NCBI GenBank assembly: GCA_963714255.1
Contig: CAVQNU010000018.1
Location: 124,001-188,000 of the forward strand
Length of the DNA: 64,000 bases
Direction: 5' to 3'
DNA from: Rhodovastum sp963714255
Lineage (GTDB): Bacteria; Pseudomonadota; Alphaproteobacteria; Acetobacterales; Acetobacteraceae
Shown here: one piece after another, positions 10,067 to 19,788 of the stretch
How the letters are laid out: the number at the start of each line of letters is the position of its first letter
Numbering within the stretch: the first letter of the stretch is position 1
Position numbers and translations under genes: made by a program
Notes under the pieces: model-generated
Seen by the model: the letters and a program-made list of their open reading frames with translations, nothing else
What the model was told of the DNA's origin: nothing
The model's database searches: none

Positions 10067-12478
10067 ATGGCGGAATGGTTGCCGGAATGCTTTGCCGCTT
10101 GGTTCGCTCGCCAGGGGTGGGAGCCGCGACCGCATCAATTATGCGTGCTGCAAGCCGCAAATGCCGGCCGTTCCGTTCTGCTGATCGCGCCCACCGGCGG
10201 CGGAAAAACGCTCGCGGGGTTCCTGCCCAGCCTGGTCGCGCTGCACGCAACACCATGCGCCGGCCTGCATACGCTGTACGTCAGCCCGCTGAAGGCGCTC
10301 GCCGGCGACATCGCCCGCAACTTAATGCGTCCGGTTCTGGAAATGTCATTGGACATCACTATCGATGTCCGCACCGGCGACACCTCGGCCGAGAAACGCC
10401 GCCGCCAGCGCGAGGCGCCGCCCAACATCCTGCTCACCACGCCGGAAAGCCTGGCCGTGCTGCTGTCCATGCCCGACGCGGCGGCGCAGTTCGCGCCCCT
10501 GTCGGTGATCGTGCTGGATGAGGTGCACGCGCTCGCCGGCAGTAAGCGCGGCGACCAGCTGGCCCTCGGCCTTGCCCGCCTGTCCGTGCTGGCGCCGGCG
10601 GCACTTCGCATCGGCCTGTCGGCGACCGTTGCCCACCGCGCGCCGTTGCTGGCCTATGTCTCGCGCGATGCTTCCAGCAACGATGTCGAGCTGATCGAAG
10701 TCACCGGCGGCGCGCCGCCGGACATAACAATTATTCTGCCCGATGGCCGGCTGCCCTGGTCCGGGCACATGGGCCTGTCCGCCGCGCCGGAGATCCTGGC
10801 GCGCATCGCCGCCGCCGGCATGACCATCGTGTTCGTCAACACCCGCGCCCAGGCCGAGCTGCTGTTCCAGGAACTCTGGAAGCTGAACAACTCCACCCTG
10901 CCCATCGCCATCCACCACGGCAGCTTGGAACCCGAGCAGCGCCGCCGGGTGGAGCAGGCGATGTCGGAGGGCCGGCTGCGCGCCGTGGTGGCGACATCCT
11001 CGCTCGATCTCGGCATCGACTGGGGCGGGGTGGACCAGGTGCTGCAAGTGGGCGCGCCCAAAGGGGTGAGCCGGCTGCTGCAACGCGTCGGCCGCGCCAA
11101 CCACCGCATGGACGAGCCCAGCCGCGCCGTGCTGGTGCCGGCCAACCGGTTCGAGGTGCTGGAATGCGAGGCCGCCATCCAGGGCGTAGCGGCGGGCGAG
11201 CTGGATGGCGATGCGCCGCGGCCGGGCGGGCTCGATGTGCTGGCGCAGCATATTTTGGGCGTCGCCTGCGCGGGCCCGTTCCATCCCGACGCGCTGTATG
11301 CGGAAATACGCCGCGCCGCGCCCTATGCCGCGATCTCCCGCCGGGATTTCGACGACGTGCTGGGCTTCGTGGAAACCGGCGGCTATGCGCTGGCGGCCTA
11401 TGAGCGCCACCGGAAACTGTTCCGCGATGCCGAGGGCCGGCTGCACATCCGCTCCGAGCGCATCGCCCGCCAGCACCGCATGAACATCGGCACCATCGTC
11501 GAAGAACCATTGCTGAAAGTGCGCTACGCTGGGCGTGGCGGCGGAACGCTAGGTGAAGTCGAAGAGTATTTCGTCAATATGCTTACCCCCGGCGATACCT
11601 TTATATTTGCCGGCCGCCTGCTGCGCTTCCTGCGCCTGCGCGAGACCGTGTGCGAAGTGTCCGAAGGCGGCAGCGGCGAGCCGAAAGTGCCCGCCTATGC
11701 CGGCGGACGCATGCCGCTCACCACCAACCTCGCCGACCGGGTGCGCGGCATGCTGCAGGATGCGGCGAGCTGGGGCGCCTTCCCGCCACCGGTGCAGGAA
11801 TGGCTCGCCTTGCAGAAGGCGCGCTCGCGTCTGCCCGGCCGCGATGATCTGCTGGTGGAAACCTTCCCGCGCGGCGAGCGGTATTTTCTGGTGGCCTACT
11901 GCTTCGAGGGCCGCAACGCGCACCAGACGCTCGGCATGCTGATCACACGCCGGATGGAGCGGTTCGGCATGGCGCCGCTGGGCTTCGTCGCCACCGATTA
12001 CGTGCTGGCCTGCTGGTCGGCCCGCGAACCCACCGGCGTCGCGCGGCTGTTCGAGCAGGACATGCTGGGCGACGATCTGGAAGCCTGGATGGCGGAAAGC
12101 TCCATGCTGCGCCGCACCTTCCGCAACGTGGCGGTGATCGCCGGGCTGATCGAGCGGCATCATCCGGGGGCGGACAAGTCGCGGCGGCAGGTCACGGTGA
12201 ATTCCGACCTGATCTACAACGTGCTGCGCCGGTATCAGCCCGACCATATCCTGCTGCGCGCGACGCGGGCGGATGCCGCCGGGGGACTGACCGATGTGGG
12301 GCGGATTGCCGGGCTGCTCGCGCGGGTGCGCGGGCGCATCCGGCATATGGTGCTTTCGCGGGTCTCGCCGCTGGCAGTGCCGGTGCTGCTGGAGATCGGG
12401 CGGGAAAGCGTGCGCGGCGAGGCGGGGGATGACCTGCTGCTGGAGGAGGCGGAATTGGTGGCGGAGGCTATGATGTAG
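10067..12478 (+). CDS. Ligase-associated DEXH-box helicase (Lhr-like)
   Basis: 803 aa superfamily 2 helicase. Walker A is APTGGGKT at residues 41-48 and the DEVH box is VLDEVHAL near 149-156. TTPESL, SATVAHRAPLL and the C-terminal helicase motifs (ATSSLDLGIDWGGVDQVLQV, then QRVGRANHR) all fit Lhr-type enzymes. The long C-terminal region is typical of the ligase-associated branch. It is predicted to unwind DNA in damage repair together with the exonuclease at 8185. The start ATG 10067 gives the expected MAEWLPECFAAW N-terminus. The gene diverges from 9956 across 110 bp. Confidence 0.93.
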   Translation: MAEWLPECFAAWFARQGWEPRPHQLCVLQAANAGRSVLLIAPTGGGKTLAGFLPSLVALHATPCAGLHTLYVSPLKALAGDIARNLMRPVLEMSLDITIDVRTGDTSAEKRRRQREAPPNILLTTPESLAVLLSMPDAAAQFAPLSVIVLDEVHALAGSKRGDQLALGLARLSVLAPAALRIGLSATVAHRAPLLAYVSRDASSNDVELIEVTGGAPPDITIILPDGRLPWSGHMGLSAAPEILARIAAAGMTIVFVNTRAQAELLFQELWKLNNSTLPIAIHHGSLEPEQRRRVEQAMSEGRLRAVVATSSLDLGIDWGGVDQVLQVGAPKGVSRLLQRVGRANHRMDEPSRAVLVPANRFEVLECEAAIQGVAAGELDGDAPRPGGLDVLAQHILGVACAGPFHPDALYAEIRRAAPYAAISRRDFDDVLGFVETGGYALAAYERHRKLFRDAEGRLHIRSERIARQHRMNIGTIVEEPLLKVRYAGRGGGTLGEVEEYFVNMLTPGDTFIFAGRLLRFLRLRETVCEVSEGGSGEPKVPAYAGGRMPLTTNLADRVRGMLQDAASWGAFPPPVQEWLALQKARSRLPGRDDLLVETFPRGERYFLVAYCFEGRNAHQTLGMLITRRMERFGMAPLGFVATDYVLACWSAREPTGVARLFEQDMLGDDLEAWMAESSMLRRTFRNVAVIAGLIERHHPGADKSRRQVTVNSDLIYNVLRRYQPDHILLRATRADAAGGLTDVGRIAGLLARVRGRIRHMVLSRVSPLAVPVLLEIGRESVRGEAGDDLLLEEAELVAEAMM

Positions 12479-12583
12479 AAAGAAAGGCCAGGGCTCTGCC
12501 CTGGACCCGCAAAAGGGGCGGTGGCCCCCTTGACCCCATGACTTTAGGGGTCCATGGGCGAAGCCCTTGGTGGGGTTCGCGGC
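12479..12583. repeat. Intergenic GC repeat, copy B
   Basis: Starts at the helicase stop codon. It contains AAAGGCCAGGGCTCTGCCCT and GGACCCGC, a GGGGCGGTGGCCCCCTTG hairpin, ACTTTAGGGGTCC and the degenerate tail GGGCGAAGCCC. It is the same modular repeat as copies C, D and F without the central palindrome. It may end helicase transcription. Confidence 0.75.
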
Positions 12584-12646
12584 AACGCCGCGACTTGCCG
12601 CACAAAGCAGCGGCGCCGATAGTGCACCCGAACACGGAGCACCAGA

Positions 12647-13006
12647 ATGCCCATTTATGTCCGGCGTTTCCTCGCCATCGCCATTGTTGCCGCCCTTGCC
12701 GGGCCGGCGTTCGCGCTCGAATGTCCGGTTCCGCAACCGCTGACGCGGCCTGGTATCCTGCAGGAAACGCCCGCGCAGATTACTACATTGTCGAACCTGC
12801 TGGCGGGCGGCGATGTCGGCAACACGATACCGGTGATCGTCGCGGATTTGCGTGCGCGTTATCCGGGCATCGAGAATGCGGAAATCATCAACTATCTGAT
12901 GGCCGCCTATTGCCCGATCGTGGCGCAACTCTCGGGCCTGACGGACCAACAGAAGCAGGCGCAGATGGATCAGTTCACGCGTCAATTGGTGCAGTTGATT
13001 TACTAA
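12647..13006 (+). CDS. Small secreted protein, unknown
   Basis: 119 aa. The N-terminus is a Sec signal (RRFLAIAIVAALAGPAFA, cleavage near residue 23). The mature part has two cysteines (LECPV and YCPI) that could form one disulfide. It is otherwise helical, with a C-terminal Gln-rich stretch. GGAG lies about 7 bp before ATG 12647. No family is recognised. It is probably periplasmic. It stands alone between the helicase and the small Pro-rich proteins. Confidence 0.7.
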   Translation: MPIYVRRFLAIAIVAALAGPAFALECPVPQPLTRPGILQETPAQITTLSNLLAGGDVGNTIPVIVADLRARYPGIENAEIINYLMAAYCPIVAQLSGLTDQQKQAQMDQFTRQLVQLIY

Positions 13007-13212
13007 CCCAACTATGGCGGAAGCGGCGGCGAAACGTCGGTCAGGTTGGACAGAAAAGAAAAATATCGAAGCGCGATGATTCTTTAGAGGTAGAATAGAA
13101 CATTACGCCGGATCGATCCGCTGTTGCACTCGGCTTCTGTCTACGTCGAAAGGGTGAATTGCGCAATTGCCGCCGGATCGGTTTTTTGGCGGTGACCTTG
13201 CGGAGGAAGCCC

Positions 13213-13458
13213 ATGAACAGGACCCTTCTCGCGGCGCTTTTTGTGCTCGCCGTGGCGAGCGCCGCCGATGCCAGGCCGGTACCTCTGACCGATACGGAGC
13301 TTGGTAACACGGTGGCGGGCGGTGTTGGCGGGCCTGTCGGTCCGGCGCCGGTCGTGCCGCCCGTTGGGTCTCATCGCCCGCCGCCGGTGATCAATCCCGG
13401 CGGGCCGCCGACATGGATAAATCCGGGCGGTCCGTGCATCAGGTGCCGGCCGGGTTGA
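13213..13458 (+). CDS. Small secreted Pro/Gly-rich protein with LTDTEL motif
   Basis: 81 aa from ATG 13213, with GGAGGA 8 bp upstream; an in-frame start at 13159 has no ribosome site. The signal peptide (LLAALFVLAVASAADA) is followed by PLTDTELGNTVAGG. A Pro/Gly-rich tail follows with paired INPGGP blocks and C-x-x-C near the end (CIRCRPG). The L-T/S-D-x-E-L...A-G pattern just after a signal peptide recurs in small proteobacterial proteins of unknown function and resembles double-glycine leaders. The next gene has the same layout, so the two are paralogues. Confidence 0.65.
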   Translation: MNRTLLAALFVLAVASAADARPVPLTDTELGNTVAGGVGGPVGPAPVVPPVGSHRPPPVINPGGPPTWINPGGPCIRCRPG

Positions 13459-13514
13459 GGATCGCCGCATAGCTGCGCGATGACGGGGTAAATTGAACAA
13501 GACGGAGGAATGTC

Positions 13515-13748
13515 ATGATCAAGGGCCTGCTTGCGCTGTTGTTGCTGCTCGGCACGGCGAGCGCGGTTGCTGCCAAGCCGAAAGCGCTGACGGATGCGGA
13601 GCTCGCCGCAATGACGGCCGGCTTCGAGGCGCGCCCGGTCGGGCCGACGCGTGCCCCGCCGCCGGTATGGACGCCCGTGCCCCCGGGTGGGCCAATTCTC
13701 ATTTCGTGCATTGTTGGCGTTGGGTGCATCACGCGGTCGTATCACTGA
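13515..13748 (+). CDS. Small secreted paralogue with LTDAEL motif
   Basis: 77 aa with GGAGG before ATG 13515. The signal peptide (LLALLLLLGTASAVAA) is followed by KALTDAELAAMTAGF. A Pro-rich stretch (RAPPPVWTPVPPGGP) follows, and the end has two cysteines (ISCIVGVGCI). Layout and motif match the protein encoded 57 bp upstream, so this is a tandem duplication that has diverged. Function is unknown. The 3' end overlaps the end of a dead gene on the other strand. Confidence 0.65.
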   Translation: MIKGLLALLLLLGTASAVAAKPKALTDAELAAMTAGFEARPVGPTRAPPPVWTPVPPGGPILISCIVGVGCITRSYH

Positions 13749-14290
13749 GGGTGGGAGGCCGCTTCGGCGCGTGTAGGTCTGTGTGCTCGGACAGTTCGGG
13801 GTGCTCGAACAGTTCGGGGTGCTCGGACAGTTCGGGTTCCGGTGTGGGCGCGACGGTTGCGGGCGCCCCGAGTTCCGGCACGCCCCATGCCCGGAGGAAT
13901 ACCGCCACCGCGTCAAACTTCTGTGGACGCCGCGTCAGGTCTGTGCCGTCGCCTTGCGGCACCCAAATTACCGTCCGATCGCGCGCCCGCGTCAACAGCA
14001 CCCGATAGGTGTTGACCCGGTTTGAGCGCCGATCGGCATCGTTCAAGTTGCGCCAGTTCGCGCCGACGAAGACCCTTGGCCTCCACCCACGCTCCGATCG
14101 CACCAAATCGCCGCCCCAGCATAATCCAACGAAGTCAAGTTCAAGCCCTGAACGGAAAACTCCGTACCGAGAACTTCCAGCGCGTCGGAAGCTCGCACAT
14201 CTTCCGACCAGCGATCGAGGAACCAATGCGCCACCAGAGCCGCATCCATATGCGGCAATTCCGTCCCGTGACTGTCCAGGTTGTTTTCGA
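13729..14290 (-). pseudogene. C-terminal remnant of a DUF2075-type helicase
   Basis: Read on the minus strand, the remnant begins around HGTELPHMDAALVAHWFLDR and continues DALEVLGTEFSVQGL. It then shifts frame near 14146 into LELDFVGLCWGGDLV, NTYRVLLTRARD and TVIWVPQGD. These match the C-terminal part of DUF2075 (schlafen-like) helicases, where QGLELDFVGL is continuous. One missing base explains the shift. The N-terminal ATPase half is absent; the IS66 gene begins about 100 bp upstream, so insertion or deletion probably removed it. The C-terminus carries a tandem E-H-P-E-L repeat. Confidence 0.7.
13782..13835. repeat. 18-bp tandem repeat, three units
   Basis: Three near-identical units of GTGCTCGGACAGTTCGGG, the middle one with GAACAG for GGACAG. 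On the minus strand they encode SEHPEL/FEHPEL at the tail of the dead DUF2075 gene. The unit length is a multiple of three. Confidence 0.85.
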
Positions 14291-14395
14291 CGGTCGGAGG
14301 GGGGCTGAACGCTTGGACGTCTGGTTGTGACCTGAACTGTCCGTGGTGCGGATCAAAAATCGTTTGACGTGAGTCGGGCGTTCTGATTCTAGGAT

Positions 14396-15817
14396 TTGAT
14401 GAGTCCAGAGGGCCTGGGCCAGCTTTCGAAAGAAGACCTGATTGCGCTACTGCTGGCGCAAGAGGCCCGGCACGCAGCCGAGATGGCGGCGCTACGGGCT
14501 CAGATTGCCGAGTTGGAGCGCCGGCTTGCACTGAACAGCGGGAACAGCTGCAAGCCGCCATCCAACGATGGCCTGAAGAAGGCGCCGCGGGTGAGGAGCC
14601 TGCGTCGATCATCCGGTCGCAAGAGCGGCGGACAACATGGGCATTCCGGCGAGACGCTGCGGCAGTGTGAAACGCCGGATCTCACCATCGACCACTTTCC
14701 CAAAGAGTGCGAGACCTGTGGAACCACGTTGAGCAAGAGGTCAGCGACGGACTACGTGGCTCGGCAGGTATTCGATCTTCCCGAACCACCGCCATTGGTC
14801 GTGACCGAGCATCGTGCGTATGCCTGCGGCTGTGTCAGGTGCGGTGCGCAGACGCGGGCCCGCTTTCCCGATGATGTCGCGGCCCCGGTGCAGTATGGCT
14901 CGCGGCTAGCGTCCTTCGTGGTCTACCTGCTGCATGCTCAGTTTCTGCCGGAGCGTCGTGTGGTTGACGTGATGGCAGACCTGTTCGGCCTGATTCTCTC
15001 AGCGGCGACGGTGGCACAGATGAGCCGAACCTGTGCCGGGCGATTCTCCGGTTTTGTCGAGGTGATTCGCAAGCTGATCTGCAACGCTCCGGTCAAGCAT
15101 CTCGACGAAACCGGCATGCGCATCGGCGGAAAACTGCACTGGCTCCACATCGCCTCGACGATCAAGCTGACCTTCTATCGGATCGCCGGACGTGGCAAGA
15201 TGCTCGCCGGTCTCGTCGGCACCGTGGTGCATGATCATTGAAATCCGTACTACTCGCTGGAAGGCGTGCTGCATGCGCTCTGCAATGCCCATCACCTGCG
15301 AGAACTTCAGGCGCTGATCGACATCGAGAAGGAACCCTGGGCCGAGGCGATGCAACGTCTGCTGCGTCGCGCCTGCCACGCAATCACCATCGCCCGCGAA
15401 CATGACAAACCGCGCGAACCAAAACTGCTTGCCCTGACCGAGCGAAGATACGGCGCCATCCTTGTCGACGCCACCGCCCTCCATGAAGCGCAACCGCCAT
15501 TGCCAGTGAAGCGGCGCGGCTCGACACCGCGTCGCACCGGCCACCTCCTCGCCCTGCGCCTTTCAACCTTCAAGCAGGATGTGCTGCGCTTCCTCACAGA
15601 CCCCACCGTGCCTTTCACCGACAACATCGCCGAGCATGATGCCCGCATGGCCAAGCTGCGGCAGAAGATCTCCGGCGGCTTCCGCTCCCTTGCAGGCGCT
15701 ACCGACTTCGTCGTGCTCCGCTCGCTGATCTCCACCGCACGAAAGCAGCGATGGAATATCCTCAACACCCTCGCCGCAGATCCAAGCACCCCGGCAAGTC
15801 GCATCAAGCTCGCCTGA
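14396..15817 (+). pseudogene. IS66-family transposase with an internal stop
   Basis: The N-terminal part (281 codons) has the IS66 leader helix (IAELERRLALNSGNSCKPPS), the zinc-finger region (CETCGTTLSKRS, YACGCVRCG) and the catalytic-domain start HLDETGMRIGGKLHWLH. It stops at TGA 15239-15241 after VGTVVHDH. The same frame then continues NPYYSLEGVLHALCNAHHL to 15817, including TDNIAEHDARMAKLRQKISG with the last catalytic Glu region. IS66 proteins normally have a Trp at this point, so TGG became TGA. Terminal inverted repeats were not identified, and no separate tnpA or tnpB is seen. Confidence 0.88.
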
Positions 15818-15865
15818 AAACAAAAAAACAACCTGGGCGGTTACCAATAACTGACACCACCGCTC

Positions 15866-16701
15866 GTGCCCCGGTCCGGAAAAATCATTGCCGATGCCAT
15901 CCCTGATCCGCCCCTGCGCGGCATGCGGATACTGCCGCCGGGTCCGGACTGGGTGGGCCTGCCGCTGCGGCCGGGCAAGGACGGGCGCTGGCCGAGAATG
16001 TGGTCCGCCCGCATGCGAGGTTGGGTGGTGCTGGCGTCCTGGTTGCTGCACATGGCCTTGCCCGCGTGGTGGCTGGACATGCGGCCACCCGCGCCGCTGG
16101 TCGAACTGGCGGCGCCCGCGCCGCCGGTTGAGGCGGCCTCAGGTCCCGCCGCGCCGGCGGTGCCGCCGTCCGAGATACCGCCATCGCCGGTGCCGGAGCC
16201 ACCACTCTCCACGCCGCCGCCACCGGCGACCATCGCCACCAGCCGCCCCATCGCCCCGGTCGCCGTCACAAAGACGCCGCGCCCAACCAGGCCACGCAGA
16301 CACGAAACTCCGCCGGCAGCCGAGCCTGTCGCTGGTCCAGCCGCGCCGAACCCGCCCGCCACGCCGCCGTTCCCCGTCGCGGCCGCACCGGCTGATCTGC
16401 CGCAGATTCTGCCCGACTATCTCAGCCTGATCCAGATCCGGCTGACGGGCGTAAAGCGATATACCCCGCGGAGGCCCGCATCAACGCCCTGCAAGGCACC
16501 GTGCTGTTGCACGTCGTGCTCGCAGCAGACGGCACGGTGCTGTTCGCGCGCGTCGTCCACGGCTCCGGAGTCGCATCGCTGGACGCCGAAGGAATGGCCA
16601 TGAGCGCCCGCGCACCCCCCTGCCCGCCGCTGCCCGACGCAGTGCACGCAACGACGCTCGCTCTCGCCGTCCCGGTGGCCTTTTTGCTGCACCTGCGCTG
16701 A
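15866..16701 (+). pseudogene. TonB-family energy transducer, frameshifted
   Basis: A membrane anchor (GWVVLASWLLHMALPAWWL) is followed by a long Pro-rich spacer (PVPEPPLSTPPPPATIATSR) and then YLSLIQIRLTGVKRY. Here the frame is lost. The TonB C-terminal domain continues in another frame as PAEARINALQGTVLLHVVL...VHGSGVASLD to 16701. An extra TA in the ATAT at about 16459-16462 explains the break. TonB drives uptake through outer-membrane receptors. A shorter start at 15998 (MWSARMRGW) is plausible, because the sequence upstream adjoins the IS66 copy. No TonB-dependent receptor gene remains nearby. Confidence 0.75.
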
Positions 16702-16772
16702 CCGCTGAATGCCGCGGCGCCCTCGTGTATGCTTGGCCGCACGCCTTCCCGTTTTCACCAAGGTTACCTGTC

Positions 16773-17796
16773 ATGGCATCCCCGTTCCTGCTCTGGCCCG
16801 CCGCACCGCGGGCGACGCGCATCCTCTATCTCGCCCGCTACGCCCCGGACGACCCGATCTACACGGTCAAACCGGAAGGCATGATCTCGGGCTATGCCGA
16901 GTCACCATTTCCGCATTTTCGAATCGCTGCGCAGCATCGGCTACGATGTCGCGTCGAGCTCGAAGCCCTATGCGGCGCTGGTGGCTGGCGGCAACGTGGA
17001 TTTCGTATTTTCGCTGCTCAACAGGATGCCGTTGCGCAACCCCGAGTTGCTGGTCCCGGCGATCTGCACCTATCTGCGCCTGCCCTGCCTGGGCGCGCCG
17101 CCCAACATCCGCGCGCTGGCGGAAGACAAATACCTGAGCAAGCTGGCCTTCGCCGCCCTCGGCCTGCCGGTGGCGCCCGGCCGGGTTTATCTGCCGGGGG
17201 CCGCAGCTGAGCCGCCGGACTTCCCTGGCCCCTACTTCGTCAAGGACCGCTTCGGCGCCGCCTCGGAAGGCGTGACCGAGGCCTCGCTGCAGGACAGCTG
17301 GGACGAGGTGGCGCGTATCGCCGGCGATTTCCATGCCAGCGGCAAGGAAGTCCTGGTGGAGCGCTTCTGCCCGGGCATCGATATCACCGTGCCGGTGCTC
17401 GGCCACTCGCCCTACTTCGTGCTTGGACATGTCGCGCCGCGCTCCGACAAGATCGGCGGCATTCTCACCGCCGACCTGAAAACGGATGACCGGCTCGGCA
17501 ATGAATTGATCGATCTCGATCGCGCCACGGCAGCGGCGATCGAGGACGATGTGCGCACGGTGTGGCGGTCGCTCGGGCCGATCGACTATTTCCGCCTCGA
17601 CTATCGCTGGAACCCAGCGACCGGCCAGCGCTATCTGATCGAAATGAACATCTGCTGTTATCTCGGCGTGCGCGGTGCGTTCGGCCTGGCTGGTGCCTGC
17701 CACGGGTATGACCGTACGCAAATGGTGGCGCATGTGGTCGAATACAGCCTGGCACGCCAGCGCGGCGCCCATACGCATGCGCATTGGGTGATCTGA
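16773..17796 (+). pseudogene. ATP-grasp (D-Ala-D-Ala ligase-like) protein, frameshifted
   Basis: The start at ATG 16773 encodes SPFLLWPAAPRATRILYLAR...YTVKPEGMISGYAE. The reading then shifts to HFRIFESLRSIGYDV and runs to 17796. A single extra T at 16902 accounts for it. The second part is a good ATP-grasp fold: GPYFVKDRFGAASEGV (lysine and glycine loop), EVLVERFCPGIDITVPV, and YLIEMNICCYLGVRG (metal-binding E/N). A shortened protein could start at ATG 16894 but would lack the first domain. Such enzymes ligate carboxylates to amines in peptide or cofactor pathways; the substrate is unknown. Confidence 0.75.
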
Positions 17797-17888
17797 GAGG
17801 AAAGCGCGCGGCCGAACGTTTTCCGCCAGATTGTTCTGGTTCGTACACTTCGGCTTCCGCCTGGCGACACCTGGCATTTGTCTTGCCC

Positions 17889-19011
17889 GTGGCACAGTTC
17901 TTGACGGCCGCGCTTGACGACGAGTTTCGTCGCTTCCGTCACCCAACGGCCCGCAACCTCGAGGATCAGGCAATGCTGCACCGCCGGCTGACAGGTCTCG
18001 ACCCTCTTGACCACGACGCTGCGTTGATCCGAACCCACGGCGCGCATTTGCCGACGCTCGATTTCCTCGGGCGGATGCCGGTGCCGTTGCGCGACGATTT
18101 TGCGGTCGGCCTGGAGCGTGCCGCCGCCGCGGCTGGCGGGCGCAGGATCTGCTTGCTGATAAGCAACGAATGGCACGCGCCGTTCGGCGAACTGGCGCGC
18201 ACCGGCTCGACCGCCGGCTTTCGGCACATGATCCTGTCGCCCTTCACCCGCGATGTGCTGTCAATTCCCTTCCAGCAGCGGCTGCGCGCGGCCGGCCACG
18301 GTGCCGCCCCTGCCATGCCGGTGCATCCGGCGGCGGCCGCCGCCGGTCTTGTTGATCCGGCCGGTCTGTTCACCGTGTTCGCCGTGATTCCCTGGGTGTT
18401 CCCGATCGACCACCGCAAACTCGGCGCGCGCCCGATGCCGCGACGCTGGGAGGATCTGCTCGATCCGGTGTATCATGACCAGAGCGTCTTTGGTGGCTGG
18501 CGACGCCCCAGCGACGGCACCTCTCCCGACTGCAACGATTTCCTGCTGCTGACGCTGTATCGCCGCTTCGGCGCCGCCGGCCTGCGTGCCTTCGCTGCCA
18601 ACACACGCGATCCTGCACAACACCCTGGCCGCCCGCCTGGCCGGCACCAACAGCGACCAGGGTGGCGCAATCTCCATCCTGCCCCGGCTGCAGGCTGATA
18701 TCTGCCCGCGCCGCGATCGCACCAGCGTGATCTGGCCGGAGGATGGCGCGATGACCATGCCGGTCGGCTTCTCGATTGCCGCGGCGCAACACGCAAGGGT
18801 GCGGCCGTTGCTCGATTTCATCTGCGGTGATGCCTATGGCGCCGTGCTTGCACACAATCGCTACCCGTCGGTCTGGGCCAACTTCCCGCAGGGGCTGCCG
18901 CCGGGCGCGCGGCTCGACTGGCTCGGCTGGGATTATGCCCGCACGCACGACATGAGCGAGGAAACCGCGATCGCCACACGCCTGTTCTTCGCCGCCTGGG
19001 AGCACACCTGA
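17889..19011 (+). pseudogene. ABC-transporter substrate-binding protein, frameshifted
   Basis: From GTG 17889 the protein reads AQFLTAALDDEFRRFRHPT. It includes WEDLLDPVYHDQSVFGGWRR and NDFLLLTLYRRFGAAGLRAF. The frame breaks at about 18600-18612 and continues ILHNTLAARLAGTNSDQGGA, ICPRRDRTSVIWPEDGA and RLDWLGWDYARTHD to the stop at 19009-19011. The conserved order matches extracellular solute-binding proteins of metal or anion ABC systems, but no signal peptide is evident. The stop overlaps the start of the next gene (TGATG). Start uncertain. Confidence 0.7.
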
Positions 19012-19734
19012 TGCGCCTGGTGACGGTTGCAGGACCACCCTCGGTCGGGAAAACCGCACTGTTCCTTAAGGTCGCGGCACGGCTGCGCGATGATGGCGCG
19101 CAGGTCGGCGTGGTGAAGTTCGACGCCCTTTCCACCACCGACGACGTGGCCTACGCAGCACTCGGTCTGCCGGTACGGGTGGGGCTCTCTGCCGGGCTCC
19201 GCCCGGACCATTTCTTCGTCAGCAATATCGACGATTGCGTTGCCTGGGGAAAGCGCACCGCGCGCGACGTGCTGATCGTCGAGACCGCCGGGCTCTGCAA
19301 CCGCTGCTCGCCGCACATCCGCGGCGTGCTGGCGATCTGCGTGGTGGACGACCTCGCCGGCATCCACACGCCGCGCAAGATCGGACCGATGCTTAGGCTG
19401 GCCGATGTCGTCGCCATCACCAAGGGCGACATCGTCTCGCAGGCGGAACGCGAGATGTTCGCCTTCAACGTGCGCCTCGCCGATCGTGCTGATCGACGAG
19501 ATCGAGAATGCCGAAATCAATCGCCGGCAGGCGCTCAATATGCTTGTCGCCGAAGACAAGATCGTGCTTCGTCAGCTGGAGGACGTCGATGGGGCAATGG
19601 CCGCACTTCGTGACCGGCTTCGCCGCGGCGCCCGTATCGAGGATCCAATCGTCTGGGCACCGCCACAAGACCAGCTTCGGCCAGACCGGTGGCCACCGGC
19701 CTATGCAGTTGCCCGCCATACCAGAGTGCTCTAG
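19011..19734 (+). pseudogene. HypB/UreG-like GTPase fused out of frame to an ABC ATPase tail
   Basis: The first 155 residues form a G3E-type GTPase with the P-loop AGPPSVGKT, then ETAGLCNRCSPHIRG and ITKGDIVSQAEREMF. At about 19478 the sequence changes character. Another frame encodes SPIVLIDEIENAEINRRQAL and NMLVAEDKIVL, the Walker B and following part of an ABC ATPase, ending at 19734. The GTPase C-terminus, the ATPase N-terminus and any gene between them have been deleted. In related clusters the GTPase and ATPase are separate neighbours of a binding protein like the one upstream. That comparison is from memory. Confidence 0.7.
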
Positions 19735-19788
19735 CCGCACCCTCTCCGGTGTGACATTCCCGCCCTGTCAATTGAAGACCGCATATCC

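Noticed and set aside
14290..14396. Left inverted repeat of the IS66 copy
   Set aside because: Comparison with the sequence after 15817 gave only weak matches, so element ends are not claimed.
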